NCBI GenBank assembly: GCA_903772945.1
Contig: CAICTM010000286.1
Span: 1 to 64,000, forward strand
DNA from: Seminavis robusta
Lineage: Eukaryota > Bacillariophyta > Bacillariophyceae > Naviculales > Naviculaceae
Length of the DNA: 64,000 nucleotides
Direction of reading: 5' to 3'
Of the stretch, positions 19,465-34,261 are shown piece by piece (the stretch's first letter is position 1; every line of letters starts with the position of its first letter). A program made the position numbers and the translations under genes. Under the pieces are notes generated by a model. That model ran no database searches. It was given only the letters and a program-made list of their open reading frames with translations, and was not told where the DNA came from.

Positions 19465-20928
19465 ATGGCCGAAACAGAGGACACGACAACCAGCGACTCC
19501 AAGGCTGCTGTAGATGGGACCAGCGAACAGCCTCCTGCCAAGAAGAAGCGTACGGCGGATCGTCAAATCACGAAAGACGATGAGGAAAAAGAGGACGACG
19601 GTGAAGCTGCGGCGGACGGATCATTTGCCAAAGCCGATCCAGAAATCCTTCGCAAGCGACGAATTATCAAGGCCAAGCGCCCGCAATCAGAAGAAGGAGA
19701 AGACACGACAACGACGACATCTAGCGACAATAAGCAACAACCGCCAGCCAACCCTTTTGCTAGCACAGTCTTAAAGCCAAATAATGACGATGGCGACAAG
19801 AACGGAGACAAACCCAAAGTTTTCGGCTCGGGTTCGGGATTTTCGGGTTTTGGAACAGCAGCAGCAAGCGGCAGCAGCACTGGATTTGGAGGTTCTGGTT
19901 TTGGCAGTGCCTCGTCGTCTGGTGGTGGTTTTGGCAGTGCTTCTTCCTCCGGTGGTGGTTTTGGCAGCGGAACCACCTACAAGGGATTCAACACGGCGCC
20001 TTCTTCCACTGGTTTCGGATTTGGATCCACGGCAGCTACCACAGCCAAGAATGGGGAAGATGGAGACGCTGCTGCTGGTGGGACCAAATCCAAAAACTTC
20101 TTTGACGCTTCCGGTCATAAAGGCTCCTTTGGTTTTGTGGCTCCCTCCTCATCTCCAGCCAAAGACTCCGCCACTAGTAGTGAACAACAGAGTGACACCA
20201 AAGCAGCTCCTGCTGCATCTAGCAAACCTACGGTGAAATTGCCCGATGAAGTCAAGCTTACAACAGGAGAAGAAAGCGAAAAGATACTCACGGAGATTCG
20301 AGTAAAGACATTCAAATTGGTCCCAGCATCTGCTGGGAATGAAAAGGAGGCAGATTCGACACAACAATCCAATGCGGCAGCTCCGTCGGTGCCACCGTCG
20401 GCTTCTTCCTTTTCCAAACCCAAGCCATCAGCCGAATCGGCGAGTACTGCGTCTTCTGTGGAATCCAAGGAAACCACCAGTGACAGCAACGACAATAAAA
20501 AAGATGACGCAGACAGCAAAACGGAGGGCGACAACAAGACGAGCGGCAAAAAGTGGCAGGACAATGGGGTGGGACCGCTTCGTGTGCTCGAAGGAGGACC
20601 CAACAAGCTTCGTTTGGTGCAACGATACCAAGGAAAGAATCCCGGCGACAAGCCCACTCGAGTCATCCTCAATCTACCATTTTGGAAGGAAACGATCATT
20701 ATGAAAACTGACAACAAATACGTCCAACTGGATCTTCTCGTTCCAACCAAAGAGAAAAAGTTGGAAAAACAAACCTACATGATAAAATTCAAAACGGATG
20801 CAGAGGCTGCCGGTTTGTTTGAGCTTCTAACCAGAGAAAAGAAGAATGCCAAGTCGTATTTAGAACCAACAGCGGCTGTGGATGATGACAACGAGAAGAA
20901 GGAAGAAGCCAAGCCAACGTCCGCATAA
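19465..20928 (+). CDS. FG-repeat nucleoporin with Ran-binding domain (Nup50/Nup2-like)
   Basis: Single-exon ORF of 487 aa from the ATG in AACATGGCC; the open frame extends upstream but has no better ATG. Residues about 20-35 hold a basic cluster PPAKKKRTADR like a nuclear localisation signal. Residues about 110-215 are a Gly/Ser/Phe region with repeated GFGS and GFG units typical of FG nucleoporins. Residues about 340-475 form a RanBD1 domain: GVGPLRVLEGGPNKLRLVQR, RVILNLPFW and YMIKFKTDAEAAGLFELL. This architecture is that of Nup50/Nup2, which bind Ran-GTP and importins at the nuclear basket. The start lies 258 bp downstream of the copy B edge, so its promoter may span duplicated DNA. Confidence 0.85.
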   Translation: MAETEDTTTSDSKAAVDGTSEQPPAKKKRTADRQITKDDEEKEDDGEAAADGSFAKADPEILRKRRIIKAKRPQSEEGEDTTTTTSSDNKQQPPANPFASTVLKPNNDDGDKNGDKPKVFGSGSGFSGFGTAAASGSSTGFGGSGFGSASSSGGGFGSASSSGGGFGSGTTYKGFNTAPSSTGFGFGSTAATTAKNGEDGDAAAGGTKSKNFFDASGHKGSFGFVAPSSSPAKDSATSSEQQSDTKAAPAASSKPTVKLPDEVKLTTGEESEKILTEIRVKTFKLVPASAGNEKEADSTQQSNAAAPSVPPSASSFSKPKPSAESASTASSVESKETTSDSNDNKKDDADSKTEGDNKTSGKKWQDNGVGPLRVLEGGPNKLRLVQRYQGKNPGDKPTRVILNLPFWKETIIMKTDNKYVQLDLLVPTKEKKLEKQTYMIKFKTDAEAAGLFELLTREKKNAKSYLEPTAAVDDDNEKKEEAKPTSA

Positions 20929-23298
20929 TGACATCTCGTCTCAAGCAAGTTTTGCTGTCGTTACAGCTAAGTATAGGTTGACGTGAAACTACATGTAGTA
21001 ATGTATTCGTTCGGTCTTGGCAGTGAATTGGCTTTCTCGAAAGACGTAACTTTTGCTGTGCACATGTAGGATCCTTCCGTTCAACTACTGGTAGCTTACT
21101 AGATGCCGCACAGGTCCGTAATGTACGGTACCAGTGAGAGCAAATCTCGATGGGTTGCTAAGTCAACGACAGGAAAATTCCGGGGCAGTACGGAAAGGGT
21201 GCTTGTCAAAGGAGGGCTACTAACGCTGGGTCCCACCGTGCGGAACAGTCACCCAGGCTGGAGACTCGACTCCCGCACGGACAGACTACTATAGCAACAC
21301 CGCAACATCCAGTTCCCAAACGACTCTCCAATGGGAACTGGGCCCAAAATGCAAAACGATATGCTGGATTTTAAGGAGGGCAAACCTGAGGTGTGGCTCT
21401 TGCAGCTTCAGCCAAGTGGGGTGGTACGCGTGCATACTCAATTGGAGTTGATTGATTGGAAGTAGAGAGTGTTGCCTTCATGCTTCCAGACACCACATTT
21501 CTTCACACTGCATTCGTCATGCAAAAGTAATATCCGACTGTGAACAGCATCGATAAAACTTTCAAACAAGTGGGTTGGTTGGTTCACTTGCCACCGGTTT
21601 TGGCAGGGTTGGGTAAACATAGGATGCCGAAACAGAGCCAACCCATTGCCCTGCTGCCACCTAGGACCGGCTACTACGTACTGATGGGATATTATGCTAC
21701 GGTAAATCGAGCTCGGGTTGGAGCTACAACACTACGATGACGAAGATGATGACGAGACGAGGCATCAGAGGAGTTCTCTGCGTCGTAACCAGGTTGAGTC
21801 CACCAACGGATATGAGAGGTGGAGCCTGGTGCCGGTTGTGCTGTTTCGCAAAGGTGGAGGATGGGTCTGGTTGCGATGTATGGTGCTCTGGTGATTCTGG
21901 CGGCGACTTATGTGCTCATTGATGGAGTGCAGGCCTGCATCACAAACACGTACACTAACTCCACTGGTCTCTGTGAGCTATCTTTGCTGACAATCAACTT
22001 GGAAAGGTCTCCTTTCTCTTTCCTTGTGGTCCTATTCCTCTTTAATATGTTGAGCAAATGTGCTGGGTAATCATACCACCAAAAATCGAGGGGAGCGGTT
22101 CATACGGTATCGTATCCTGGGTATTGCTTTCTTGCAATGACATTTCGTTCCCAGCGAGCTAGCTAGTGGATACATGTAGGCGAGAAGTATGCGACAAAGA
22201 TCCAACCATTGATACATGGTGAATTTCTCAGTAAAATTTCCCGGGGATATTTCGAGCAATGACCATTTCGAGCAAAATAGGCTCAAGCATCCTCCAAGCA
22301 AGTACTAGCCAGCAGTACAACCTTTCAAGAAGCAAGCTTTGTCCTCAAGGTACGTAGTAACATGAGCGTAACCTTCCAGTTGAAGATTGAAAGGAAAGCG
22401 AAGCAACTTCCCCGAGGCGGAAGGGTGAGGTGATAGGGAGAGTGCTCCAGCAAAGATACCGGTAGGTGACGATGCATGGGCATTGTCTGCTCAGAGCTCT
22501 GCTCAGGTACGGTAGTTCTTTCAACTCTTCACTCTTCGGCAAGCGTCGCGTGCGTATGTGCACATCTATTTTAATAAAATAAAAGAGCTCGAGCTGCATT
22601 GCTACAGGGAGAGCTGAGTTTGGCAATTGAAACCGCACCCAAGCAAAAACAGGAGCATGTAGCTCGAAAGCTTCAACTCAGTATCGGTGTGCTACATGCT
22701 AGCAAATCCAACTAACCAGCTACGGTACGTACCGGTATGTAGCTGGCGCTACCCAGGCAACTTTCGAGCCACTTTTGTCACAGTTGTTCTGTAAGATTTG
22801 CGAAGGGTAATCCCCCCAACCTGATCTTTTAAATCTCAGTGCTCACTTGTCAGAGAGTGTGTTTGCAGAGCTTACAAGGAGTTCTTCCAGTGTGTTCCAA
22901 GAGCTGTTCCAGCAACAAAAACCTGTACAAGCCCACCACAGTGATGACTTCATTTGGTCGCGGGAGTCTTTGAAAACCACTCGAGCACTCGAGCACTCGA
23001 GCAATCAACCGTGGCGGGGCAACGAAGCTATGTACAACGCAACAACGTACATCGTATGTACACCGTCCTCTACATCTTGTGTCTGCTACATGTAGTAGTA
23101 CATGTAGTAGTACATGTACAACGTACAAACACCTGATGAAACAATGGATGAGCTCTCCAGTGAGGTTCGACCTCCAGTATGTTTGTTGAGGCTGTTGTTG
23201 TTTTGTCAACTCTCTTCTCACAATCACAAAAACTTCCACAACAAAACCAACAGAAACCAAAAACACGTCACCAAACATACACCAATAATCCAATCACC
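20929..23298. other. Intergenic region, no gene recognised
   Basis: About 2.4 kb with only short, unsupported open frames. Visible features are scattered GGTACCGGTA-type palindromes (for example near 22725), a threefold ACTCGAGC direct repeat at about 22980-23003, and a TAGTAGTACATG repeat at about 23091-23115. The last 100 bp before 23299 is A/C-rich, as expected of a 5' UTR. Confidence 0.4.
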
Positions 23299-24526
23299 AT
23301 GAGCATGATCAGAGAAAACTACCGCCTTCAGTCCGACAGACGCCAGTTCGGAGGTCTGATGATGATCTTGGGTTTCTGTGCCATAATTCAGCCTCTCGGA
23401 GGCATTGTTTCCAGTTTTGGGCCCGACGGCGCCCTTACCACCGATCCCAGTGAGATTCCATTCTGGGGAATGATTGCAGCCTTTTGCCTCTTCACCAATG
23501 GTGTCGTTGCCGTCATCATTGGATACATGTCTACCGTGCATGATTGGAGCCACCGATATCTGACTGCCTTTTCGGTTCTTATCATCCAAGTAAGTGACAC
23601 TGCAAGAATCTGTTTGGCTGGAGTTGTCAATGGTCATCATTGTGACTAACATCCCTTTCTCTCTTCCGTACCCACAGACTGCGTTTATCCCCTACATTAC
23701 TGATATGACTGCCGTGGGAAAGGGTGCAACAGCATCTCTGGAGGAGCAACAATTCATCCCTTCCGATTATGAGCCAACCGAGACTGATGTGAAGTTCGTC
23801 GGTGCTATGGGCATTCTGGGGATTGCAACTTACGGTTTCGCCTTTGTGGGAGCCATCTCATTCATGGCTTTCTGCCTACACGCATACAATACCGGTACAC
23901 CCGAGCAACGCAGCGGCGCTTACTTTGAAGGACGTATGGGCTTATATTCCTTTATTTTGGCCCTTGGTGGACTTGCTCAGTTGATGCTTGGAGCCTACTG
24001 TCGCGTCAAGTTTGACAATGCCGTCTATCGCGAAGGCATCGTTCACGTTGCCATGTTCTTTGTCAGCTACCCAACAATCTCCATGTGTGTGGGATTGATT
24101 CAGGTCTTCACAGGCATTTGGGGAGTCTTCCGATCTGTTGGCTATCACAGTGGACCCAATGATTACTATTATCAAATTATCCTGACTGCCCAATGGGTTG
24201 CTGTGCTGACCTTGCAGGTGGTTGCACAGATTGCTTATGCTCCAGAAGGCGAATTGGCCCTCGCCGCTCCAACAGTTGCTGCCATGAGCTTGGGTATCAA
24301 TCTCATGCCTGCCTTCCTTGACCAAAAGATGAGGACCCTGCCAGCCCAGTTTGATGCCAACTACTCTGCCTTGCCAACACACCGTGACGTGAAAGAGTTG
24401 TCTGAGTCCGGGTCCATGCCCTCCGGAGTCACAGCCGATGAGGTTGCCATGCCCGAAATTCCCGAAACCTCCGTCGATGAGGAACCCAACATGTCAATGA
24501 ACATGATCGCCGAGATTGAAGTCTAA
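23299..24526 (+). CDS. Polytopic membrane protein of unknown function
   Basis: Two exons, 23299-23589 and 23678-24526 (GTAAGT donor, CCACAG acceptor); 379 aa. At least seven hydrophobic segments are visible, for example FGGLMMILGFCAIIQPLGGI, WGMIAAFCLFTNGVVAVIIG, FVGAMGILGIATYGFAFVGA, YSFILALGGLAQLMLGAY, VAMFFVSYPTISMCVGLIQV and WVAVLTLQVVAQIAY. The C-terminal 75 residues are soluble and acidic. No known domain is recognised; conserved proteins of this look are common in diatom genomes. It has no plastid-type leader. Plasma or endomembrane location is inferred only from the helices. Confidence 0.75.
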
Positions 24527-28967
<4,441 letters not shown>

Positions 28968-29668
28968 ATTTTTCGATTTGTCGTCGACATTGGGATTCAA
29001 GCAAAGTGAAAAGAGGCAGTCTGTGATGGTCGACAGCAGCCTCAGATTAAAGTTTGGTCGTGATGAGAATTGCGATACGAGTATATAGAAGATTTTATCA
29101 ATAACATAGCAGGACACTTTCAAAGAGAAGAATGTATTTTTCCTTCGTTGCTTGCACATGGTTTGCCGAGCGTTTGATGGCGTTTCCCTGTCCGTTGATG
29201 ACATGCACGAAGTGATTCGATTCACTAGCCTAACTGCTAATAAGCCACAGCACTGCAGATCGTTCCTTTGAAGCCAAAAGTTGCACAAGCAGCTACCAGC
29301 ATACTGGTATCGGACGAGGCTCGAAAGGAAGTTGACCAGGTTCTTACCCACGGGATGGCTGCTTGTTGCTCATTGCAAACTACACGCTACCGTACACTGT
29401 TACGCTTTCTCAAGCTAAACGATGACGAGGTTCTTCCCCACGGGTTGGCTGCTTGTTGCTAATTGCAAACTATACGCTACCGTACACTTCACAAGCTAAA
29501 CAATTTTTGTCACCCTTTGTGGGTTCGCTGCTTTTGTGCCACTTCCATCTGATTGTGATCGGCACTTTGTGCCTTTTTACTACAGAAGGATTGAGCTTGA
29601 GCATGATGCTGCCTGGTACCATGCCATCTGAGCAAAACACGAAACGAAAGACCATGTAAAGACAGCCA
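28968..29668. other. Convergent intergenic region with a short direct duplication
   Basis: Lies between the CDC48 stop and the 3' end of the ALG5-like gene. A diverged direct repeat, about 29336-29425 and 29427-29505, shares GGTTCTT, CACGGG, TGGCTGCTTGTTGCT, TTGCAAACTA and ACGCTACCGTACAC. No gene is recognised. Confidence 0.55.
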
Positions 29669-30733
29669 TCAATCACTATCGTAGCTGAAATTCCAAATCC
29701 CAAGAGAGTAGCTCAGTCTCAATTGAGCAATCTCCCATAGCATTTGAAGACTGGCACCAACAGTACCCCCAGCAGATGTTACCAGTTTAGAGCCCTCCTT
29801 GTCCTGCCATCGTACATTATGTTCCGTCACAAGAAAACGACAGAGCTTTGCTCTGAGAAGAACCTCGACATCATGTGACCAACCTTGCAAATTGAGCTCG
29901 TGGTACAGCTTTTCAGCAGCTGACAACGTCATGAGCTTGAATCCACACTGGGTATCCGAAACTCCCAAGTCTCCACAAAGGATCCGCACCGCCGTTCGGA
30001 ATCCCCATCGCAGGATCACTCGACTTGGAGACACTTGACTATCATCATTATAAATGCGTCGACCTACTACCAATGCTGGCACCGTGAATTGAACGTCTGG
30101 GCTACTCGGTTGCATTGTCAGTTTTTGTAGCGCTTTGTACAAGTCATCCAGGCAGGTGATATCAGCACTGGCATCGGCATCAGCAATGAGAACCAGCGAA
30201 TTGTAGATATCCGTCGTGGAGGAAGTTTGTGCAGATATGTGACGGATCCCCATTGCCAGGGCTGCGCCTTTTCCTTGGTTGCATTCCAATGATATGCAAT
30301 CCACCGGAATTTTTACATGGGTATCCCTGTCGTTTTTACTGACTTGTGAATGCAACGATTCTGCCATGATCTCCACAACACTCGCAGTGCCATCAGTGGA
30401 ACCATCGTCTACCACCAAGATTTTACAACGGTTTTGCCACTCTGGACTCGACGACAAAAAGCCGTGATAGAGAGAAAGAGTCTTTCCAATTCGAAGTGAC
30501 TCATTGAAAGCTGGGAGTACTATAGTTAGTGTACTACTAGTACTGTGATCTGGAGATGTGCCATGTGCATGATGGACTGAAGTCGCTGGCGTTGGATACC
30601 GGTACCGGTACCCTGCAGAATTGTCAGGCCTTGAGAGAGTGCCCCACACAAAACCGTGACATGCTAACCAATGGAAGGACCACAGAAGGGTGAGGAAGAA
30701 CCAACCACTTGTACACCTATACCTCAGATTCAT
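29669..30733 (-). CDS. ALG5: Dolichyl-phosphate beta-glucosyltransferase (ALG5-like)
   Basis: Single-exon ORF of 354 aa. A hydrophobic N-terminal segment (about 11-28) fits the ER signal anchor of ALG5. The family 2 glycosyltransferase core follows: TIVLPAFNESLRIGKTL near residue 68, ILVVDDGSTDGTASVV, the DxD-type DADAS with Asp185/Asp187, and the late GWSHDVEVLL block typical of ALG5. The enzyme transfers glucose from UDP-glucose to dolichyl phosphate on the cytosolic face of the ER, for N-glycan precursor assembly. The C-terminal MLWEIAQLRLSYSLGIWNF is consistent. A related dolichyl-phosphate mannosyltransferase is a less likely alternative. Confidence 0.85.
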   Translation of the reverse strand: MNLRYRCTSGWFFLTLLWSFHWLACHGFVWGTLSRPDNSAGYRYRYPTPATSVHHAHGTSPDHSTSSTLTIVLPAFNESLRIGKTLSLYHGFLSSSPEWQNRCKILVVDDGSTDGTASVVEIMAESLHSQVSKNDRDTHVKIPVDCISLECNQGKGAALAMGIRHISAQTSSTTDIYNSLVLIADADASADITCLDDLYKALQKLTMQPSSPDVQFTVPALVVGRRIYNDDSQVSPSRVILRWGFRTAVRILCGDLGVSDTQCGFKLMTLSAAEKLYHELNLQGWSHDVEVLLRAKLCRFLVTEHNVRWQDKEGSKLVTSAGGTVGASLQMLWEIAQLRLSYSLGIWNFSYDSD

Positions 30734-30989
30734 TGCCGATAAACGAGGAACCTTCGGATGGGAAAGAGGCTGGTGGTACCAGGAAAAGAGACTGCATTGA
30801 TGACAGATGGCTGATGTTCCGCGTGGTTGTGGTTGTGGATCCGGTTCAGCGATCCAGGAAGCTCCCAGTTGCCCGAAACCTGCACCTTAAATCGTGCACT
30901 CTCATTTTCTTCTCTGGAGAGATCTTAAAAATTTCAGAAGATGAGATCGCATCACAAGTCACAAGAAAACTCAAGCTGAGAAATCTAGA

Positions 30990-31834
30990 ATGGCAAGGAC
31001 TTTATTGCTATTCCAACTGTTGATGATAACAACGATCAAGAACATTGCAAGCCTGCTCCCAGCTTTAGCACCAGCGCGGACTATTCGCTTCTTTTCCCGA
31101 CAACTGTTTCCAAAAAGTTGCATCAGAAACATGTCAGCCTCCGATACCAAAGAGCGCATTGCCTGGATCGTTCGCCCTGCCAAAATTGAAGATGAATCTG
31201 CTGTGAATGATCTGCTCATGAACTCGTATGGAAGCTTGTTGGCTGACAAGTACGAGGCTGAATTCCTGAAGAAGTCACTTCCCCTGATTACGAAAGGTGC
31301 GTTTCGCATGCAGTACCGTCCGAGTGGGCCGGCAGAAGTTGGATATTATTCCCGTGACGCGGACGAGACGATACCGATTGAGAGACCTGCATCAACCACG
31401 AGTCTCACACACCAGCCATCAAAATATCTGTCTTCCCTTTCTACCCATCAGGACGGGAGGAACTTTTGACCTGTGGTACCTGGTACGTGGTAGAGGATCC
31501 AAGAGACGGATCCTTGACCGGCTGTGGAGGTTGGACTTTTCGCCAACCAGCCAATACGGAGGGAGGTCTCAAAGTGCCCCACCTAAGACATTTCGCCACT
31601 CGTTCAGACGTCACACGAAAGGGAATTGGAAGAGCCATTTGGAATCGGTCTTGGCAAGATATCACCAAGATGTCTCCAAAGGGGGACAAAACGTCATTGG
31701 AAGTCTTTAGCACGCTGACTGCCGAGCCCTTCTATGCTTCGGTGGGATTTCAAAAAGTAAAAGAATTGACATTGCCAATAGCCGAAGGGTGTGACTTTCC
31801 ATGCATTTTGATGCGCCGGGAAGCGTTGTCCTAA
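30990..31834 (+). CDS. GNAT-family N-acetyltransferase, secretory leader possible
   Basis: Two exons, 30990-31296 and 31452-31834, join as ITK-G|REELLTCGTWYVVEDP to give 229 aa. The acetyl-CoA motif A is recognisable: RHFATRSDVTRKGIGRAIW, with the R-x-x-G-x-G/A pattern (RKGIGRA), followed by AEPFYASVGFQKV near the end. The first 25 residues (MARTLLLFQLLMITTIKNIA) could be a signal peptide; an alternative start, MSASDTK, lies at 31131. The substrate is unknown. Exon 2 with part of the intron and about 250 bp of 3' sequence is duplicated immediately downstream. Upstream, 256 bp separate it from the divergent ALG5-like gene. Confidence 0.8.
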
Positions 31835-32881
31835 GCGAGAAGGAGAAAGACGTTGGAATGGCCCTTCGCGGCGCTCTTCATACATATGCCAACATGCAAG
31901 GTAGACTACCGAGTCGGCATGGGTACACGGACAGCAATTGGTACACTGGTATATCTAATTAAGTTGAACTATCTAAACTATGATGTGCTCACTATTGCAA
32001 CAGTCTAGCTTTGTGGGGTCGTGGCGTGGAAGCTTCAATCGTTGGTTCGGCTCAGTTTGCCTGTTGCCGTCGAATGTATCTCGTGCACGAAAGGTGCGTT
32101 TCGCATGTTTGAGCCTCAGGATCGAGTTGGATATTATTCCTGTGACGCGGACGAGACGATACCAACTGAGAGACCTGCATCAGCCATGAGTCGAGTCTCA
32201 CACACCAGCCATCAAAATATCTGTCTTCCCTTTCTACCCATCAGGACGGGAGGAACTTTTGACCTGTGGTACCTGGTACGTGGTAGAGGATCCAAGAGAC
32301 GGATCCTTGACCGGCTATGGAGGTTGGACTTTTCGCCAACCAGCCAATACGGTGGGAGGTCTCAAAGTGCCCCACCTGAGACATTTCGCCACTCGTTCAG
32401 ACGTCACACGAAAGGGAATTGGAAGAGCCATTTGGAATCGGTCTTGGCAAGATATCACCAAGATGTCTCCCGATGGGGACAACACGTCATTGGAAGTCTT
32501 TAGCACTCTGACTGCTGAGCCCTTCTATGCTTCGGTGGGATTTAAAAAGATAAAAGAATTGCCATTGCCCATTGCCGAAGGGTGTGACTTTCCATGCATT
32601 TTGATGCGCCGGGAAGCGTTGCCCTAAGCGAGAAGGAGAAAGACGTTGGAATGGCCTTTCACTGCGCTCTTCATACATACACCAGCATGCCAGGTAGACT
32701 ACCGAGTTGTCATGGGTACACGGACAGCAATCGGTCCATACCGGTATATCTAATTAAGTTGAACTATCTAGATTACGATGTGCTCGCTATAGAAACCGTC
32801 TATCTTTGTGGGGTCGTGGCGTGGAAGCTTCAATCGTTGGGTCGGCTCAGTTTGCCCGTTGCCATCGATTGTATCTCGTGC
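31290..32881. repeat. Direct tandem duplication of a 0.8-kb unit
   Basis: Unit 1 is 31290-32086 (797 bp) and unit 2 is 32087-32881 (795 bp). They are similar but clearly diverged, with substitutions and small indels in the intron part. Each contains the intron's 3' part with an intact CAG acceptor, GNAT exon 2, and shared flanking DNA ending near ATCTCGTGC. The junction word ACGAAAGGTGCG coincides with the exon 1 donor. Confidence 0.9.
32245..32627 (+). pseudogene. Duplicated GNAT last exon (alternative exon or truncated copy)
   Basis: 383 nt, the same length as exon 2 of the GNAT gene, and open to a TAA at the equivalent place. Substitutions include Cys to Tyr in LTGYGGWTF and Pro for the final Ser. 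The acceptor CCCATCAG is preserved. No second exon 1 is present, so it is either a dead partial copy or a mutually exclusive 3' exon spliced to exon 1 at 31296. Preserved frame and low amino-acid divergence favour recent origin or selection. Confidence 0.6.
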
Positions 32882-32954
32882 TTCAGTTTCATTCAGTTCA
32901 AATGTTTTCAGCCGCGCTGTTGTGCCCGTGAGAGCTGTCTTGGAGAGGCATGGA

Positions 32955-33718
32955 TTACTCAGCTTGCGGTGGCACCGACGTATCAACTCCCAAATCCGCG
33001 GCGGCCTCACCGCTTCCGGGTTGCTCGTGGTGGGGAATATCCATGCCTTGGAGCAGCGTCGTAACGCTGTCATCCTCTGCGCTGGACGTATTGTCGCGAT
33101 CGTTGACTGCGGGTATGACAGCCGTTTGGTTGGCATTCGTGTCATTTCCACTCTCTTGCGTCAATTCTGAAACACCGCTGGATGCATTGCTCTGCCCATC
33201 CGGTTCGTTCGAGACACCCGAAAACTGTGAATACCCGAGTGAGCCAAGGCACGAGGTTTCCATTCCTTGATCTTCCAAACTCGCAATTAAAGCTTCGGAG
33301 TCGTCTAGTATTTTAGCGAGGGCTGCCGCGAAAACATCATGTTTGTCTTTTAGTTCAACGAAATCGTCAACGGCTTTGATGAGAACAGGATTCTCCTCAA
33401 CTTCGAAGACTTTGAATAGATGAAGCAAACAGGTTTTGGGGTTTGTGGCCGTGGAAAGAGCTCTCATGCACGCTGCAAAGGCGACCTTTTGTTCCTTCTT
33501 CGGCAAAAGAAACAGCATTGTGCGAACTATTGGCTCTAGTTCGGCTGTAACGTCTTTGACTGTATGAAACAAACAAGGCGATGGTTGAGAAACCATAGCT
33601 GAAGTACGTGCTACGAACCGGCCTTGTCTGATACCGTAATAGAGCGAAGCTGCTGTACGACCTTACCTTCCTCCACATCCTGCATGGATGACATTGCGAT
33701 TTCCAAATGTTCCGTCAT
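32955..33718 (-). CDS. Uncharacterised 218-aa protein
   Basis: Two exons: 33718-33667 and 33559-32955, with GTAAGG donor and ATACAG acceptor. The start MTEHLEIAMSSMQDVEE continues into VKDVTAELEPIVRTMLFLLP. The N-terminal 120 residues are predicted helical (KKEQKVAFAACMRALSTATN, LLHLFKVFEVEENPVLIKAV), suggesting a helical-repeat or PCI-like fold. The C-terminal 100 residues are acidic, Ser/Asn-rich and probably disordered. I do not recognise the family. It is divergent from the PAXBP1-like gene with about 540 bp between starts. Confidence 0.7.
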
Positions 33719-34261
33719 GGTTCAAGCAAGTTTGTAATACAAAAGTTAGAAGAAGAAAAAGAAGCAGGAGCAACGGCGAAGCGAAAAATGGGGAAGGAAG
33801 GAGAGAATCGAAGAAACGCTGAAGAATTGAATCATTTTGAAACTCTGCGTTTCAAACAGTAATCAAAATTACCTTGAATGTCACCCTCTTCTGCTGACGA
33901 GACACATTGGTGCCTCTTTTGCTTGTATCATCGTCTTCATGAATAGCGGCGGAAGATTCCTCCATGGCGGTACGATGTAGGTAGAAGATCTTGTCTTGAA
34001 CCCAATAATGTGGGTGACATGGTGTAACTGGAGGGCACTTGAAATACTGGCCACGATGCGGCTTCGAGTAAGTATGTGCCAAAGACTTCCACGGCGCTCC
34101 TTCCACGCAGTGGATAGATTCCTAAAGCCTTAGCCCTTTCTCGAGTCGGACCTTCACCCCAACATGACGAAATAATGACGAATGGACAATGAGGCACAGA
34201 CGACCATGACAGCAGTGCAAGCACCGTGAAACAACAAATAATACAAGACACTTATGCCACC
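33719..34261. promoter_or_regulatory. Divergent promoter region of the 218-aa and PAXBP1-like genes
   Basis: 543 bp between head-to-head start codons. No specific binding site was identified. The region just upstream of 33718 on the minus strand is pyrimidine-rich on the plus strand, with CTTCTTTTTCTTC-type complement. Open frames on the minus strand (33852-34406) are not supported. Confidence 0.4.

Noticed and set aside
21180-21300. Possible tRNA-like box (GAGACTCGACTCCC)
   Set aside because: No A box at proper spacing and no cloverleaf could be drawn.
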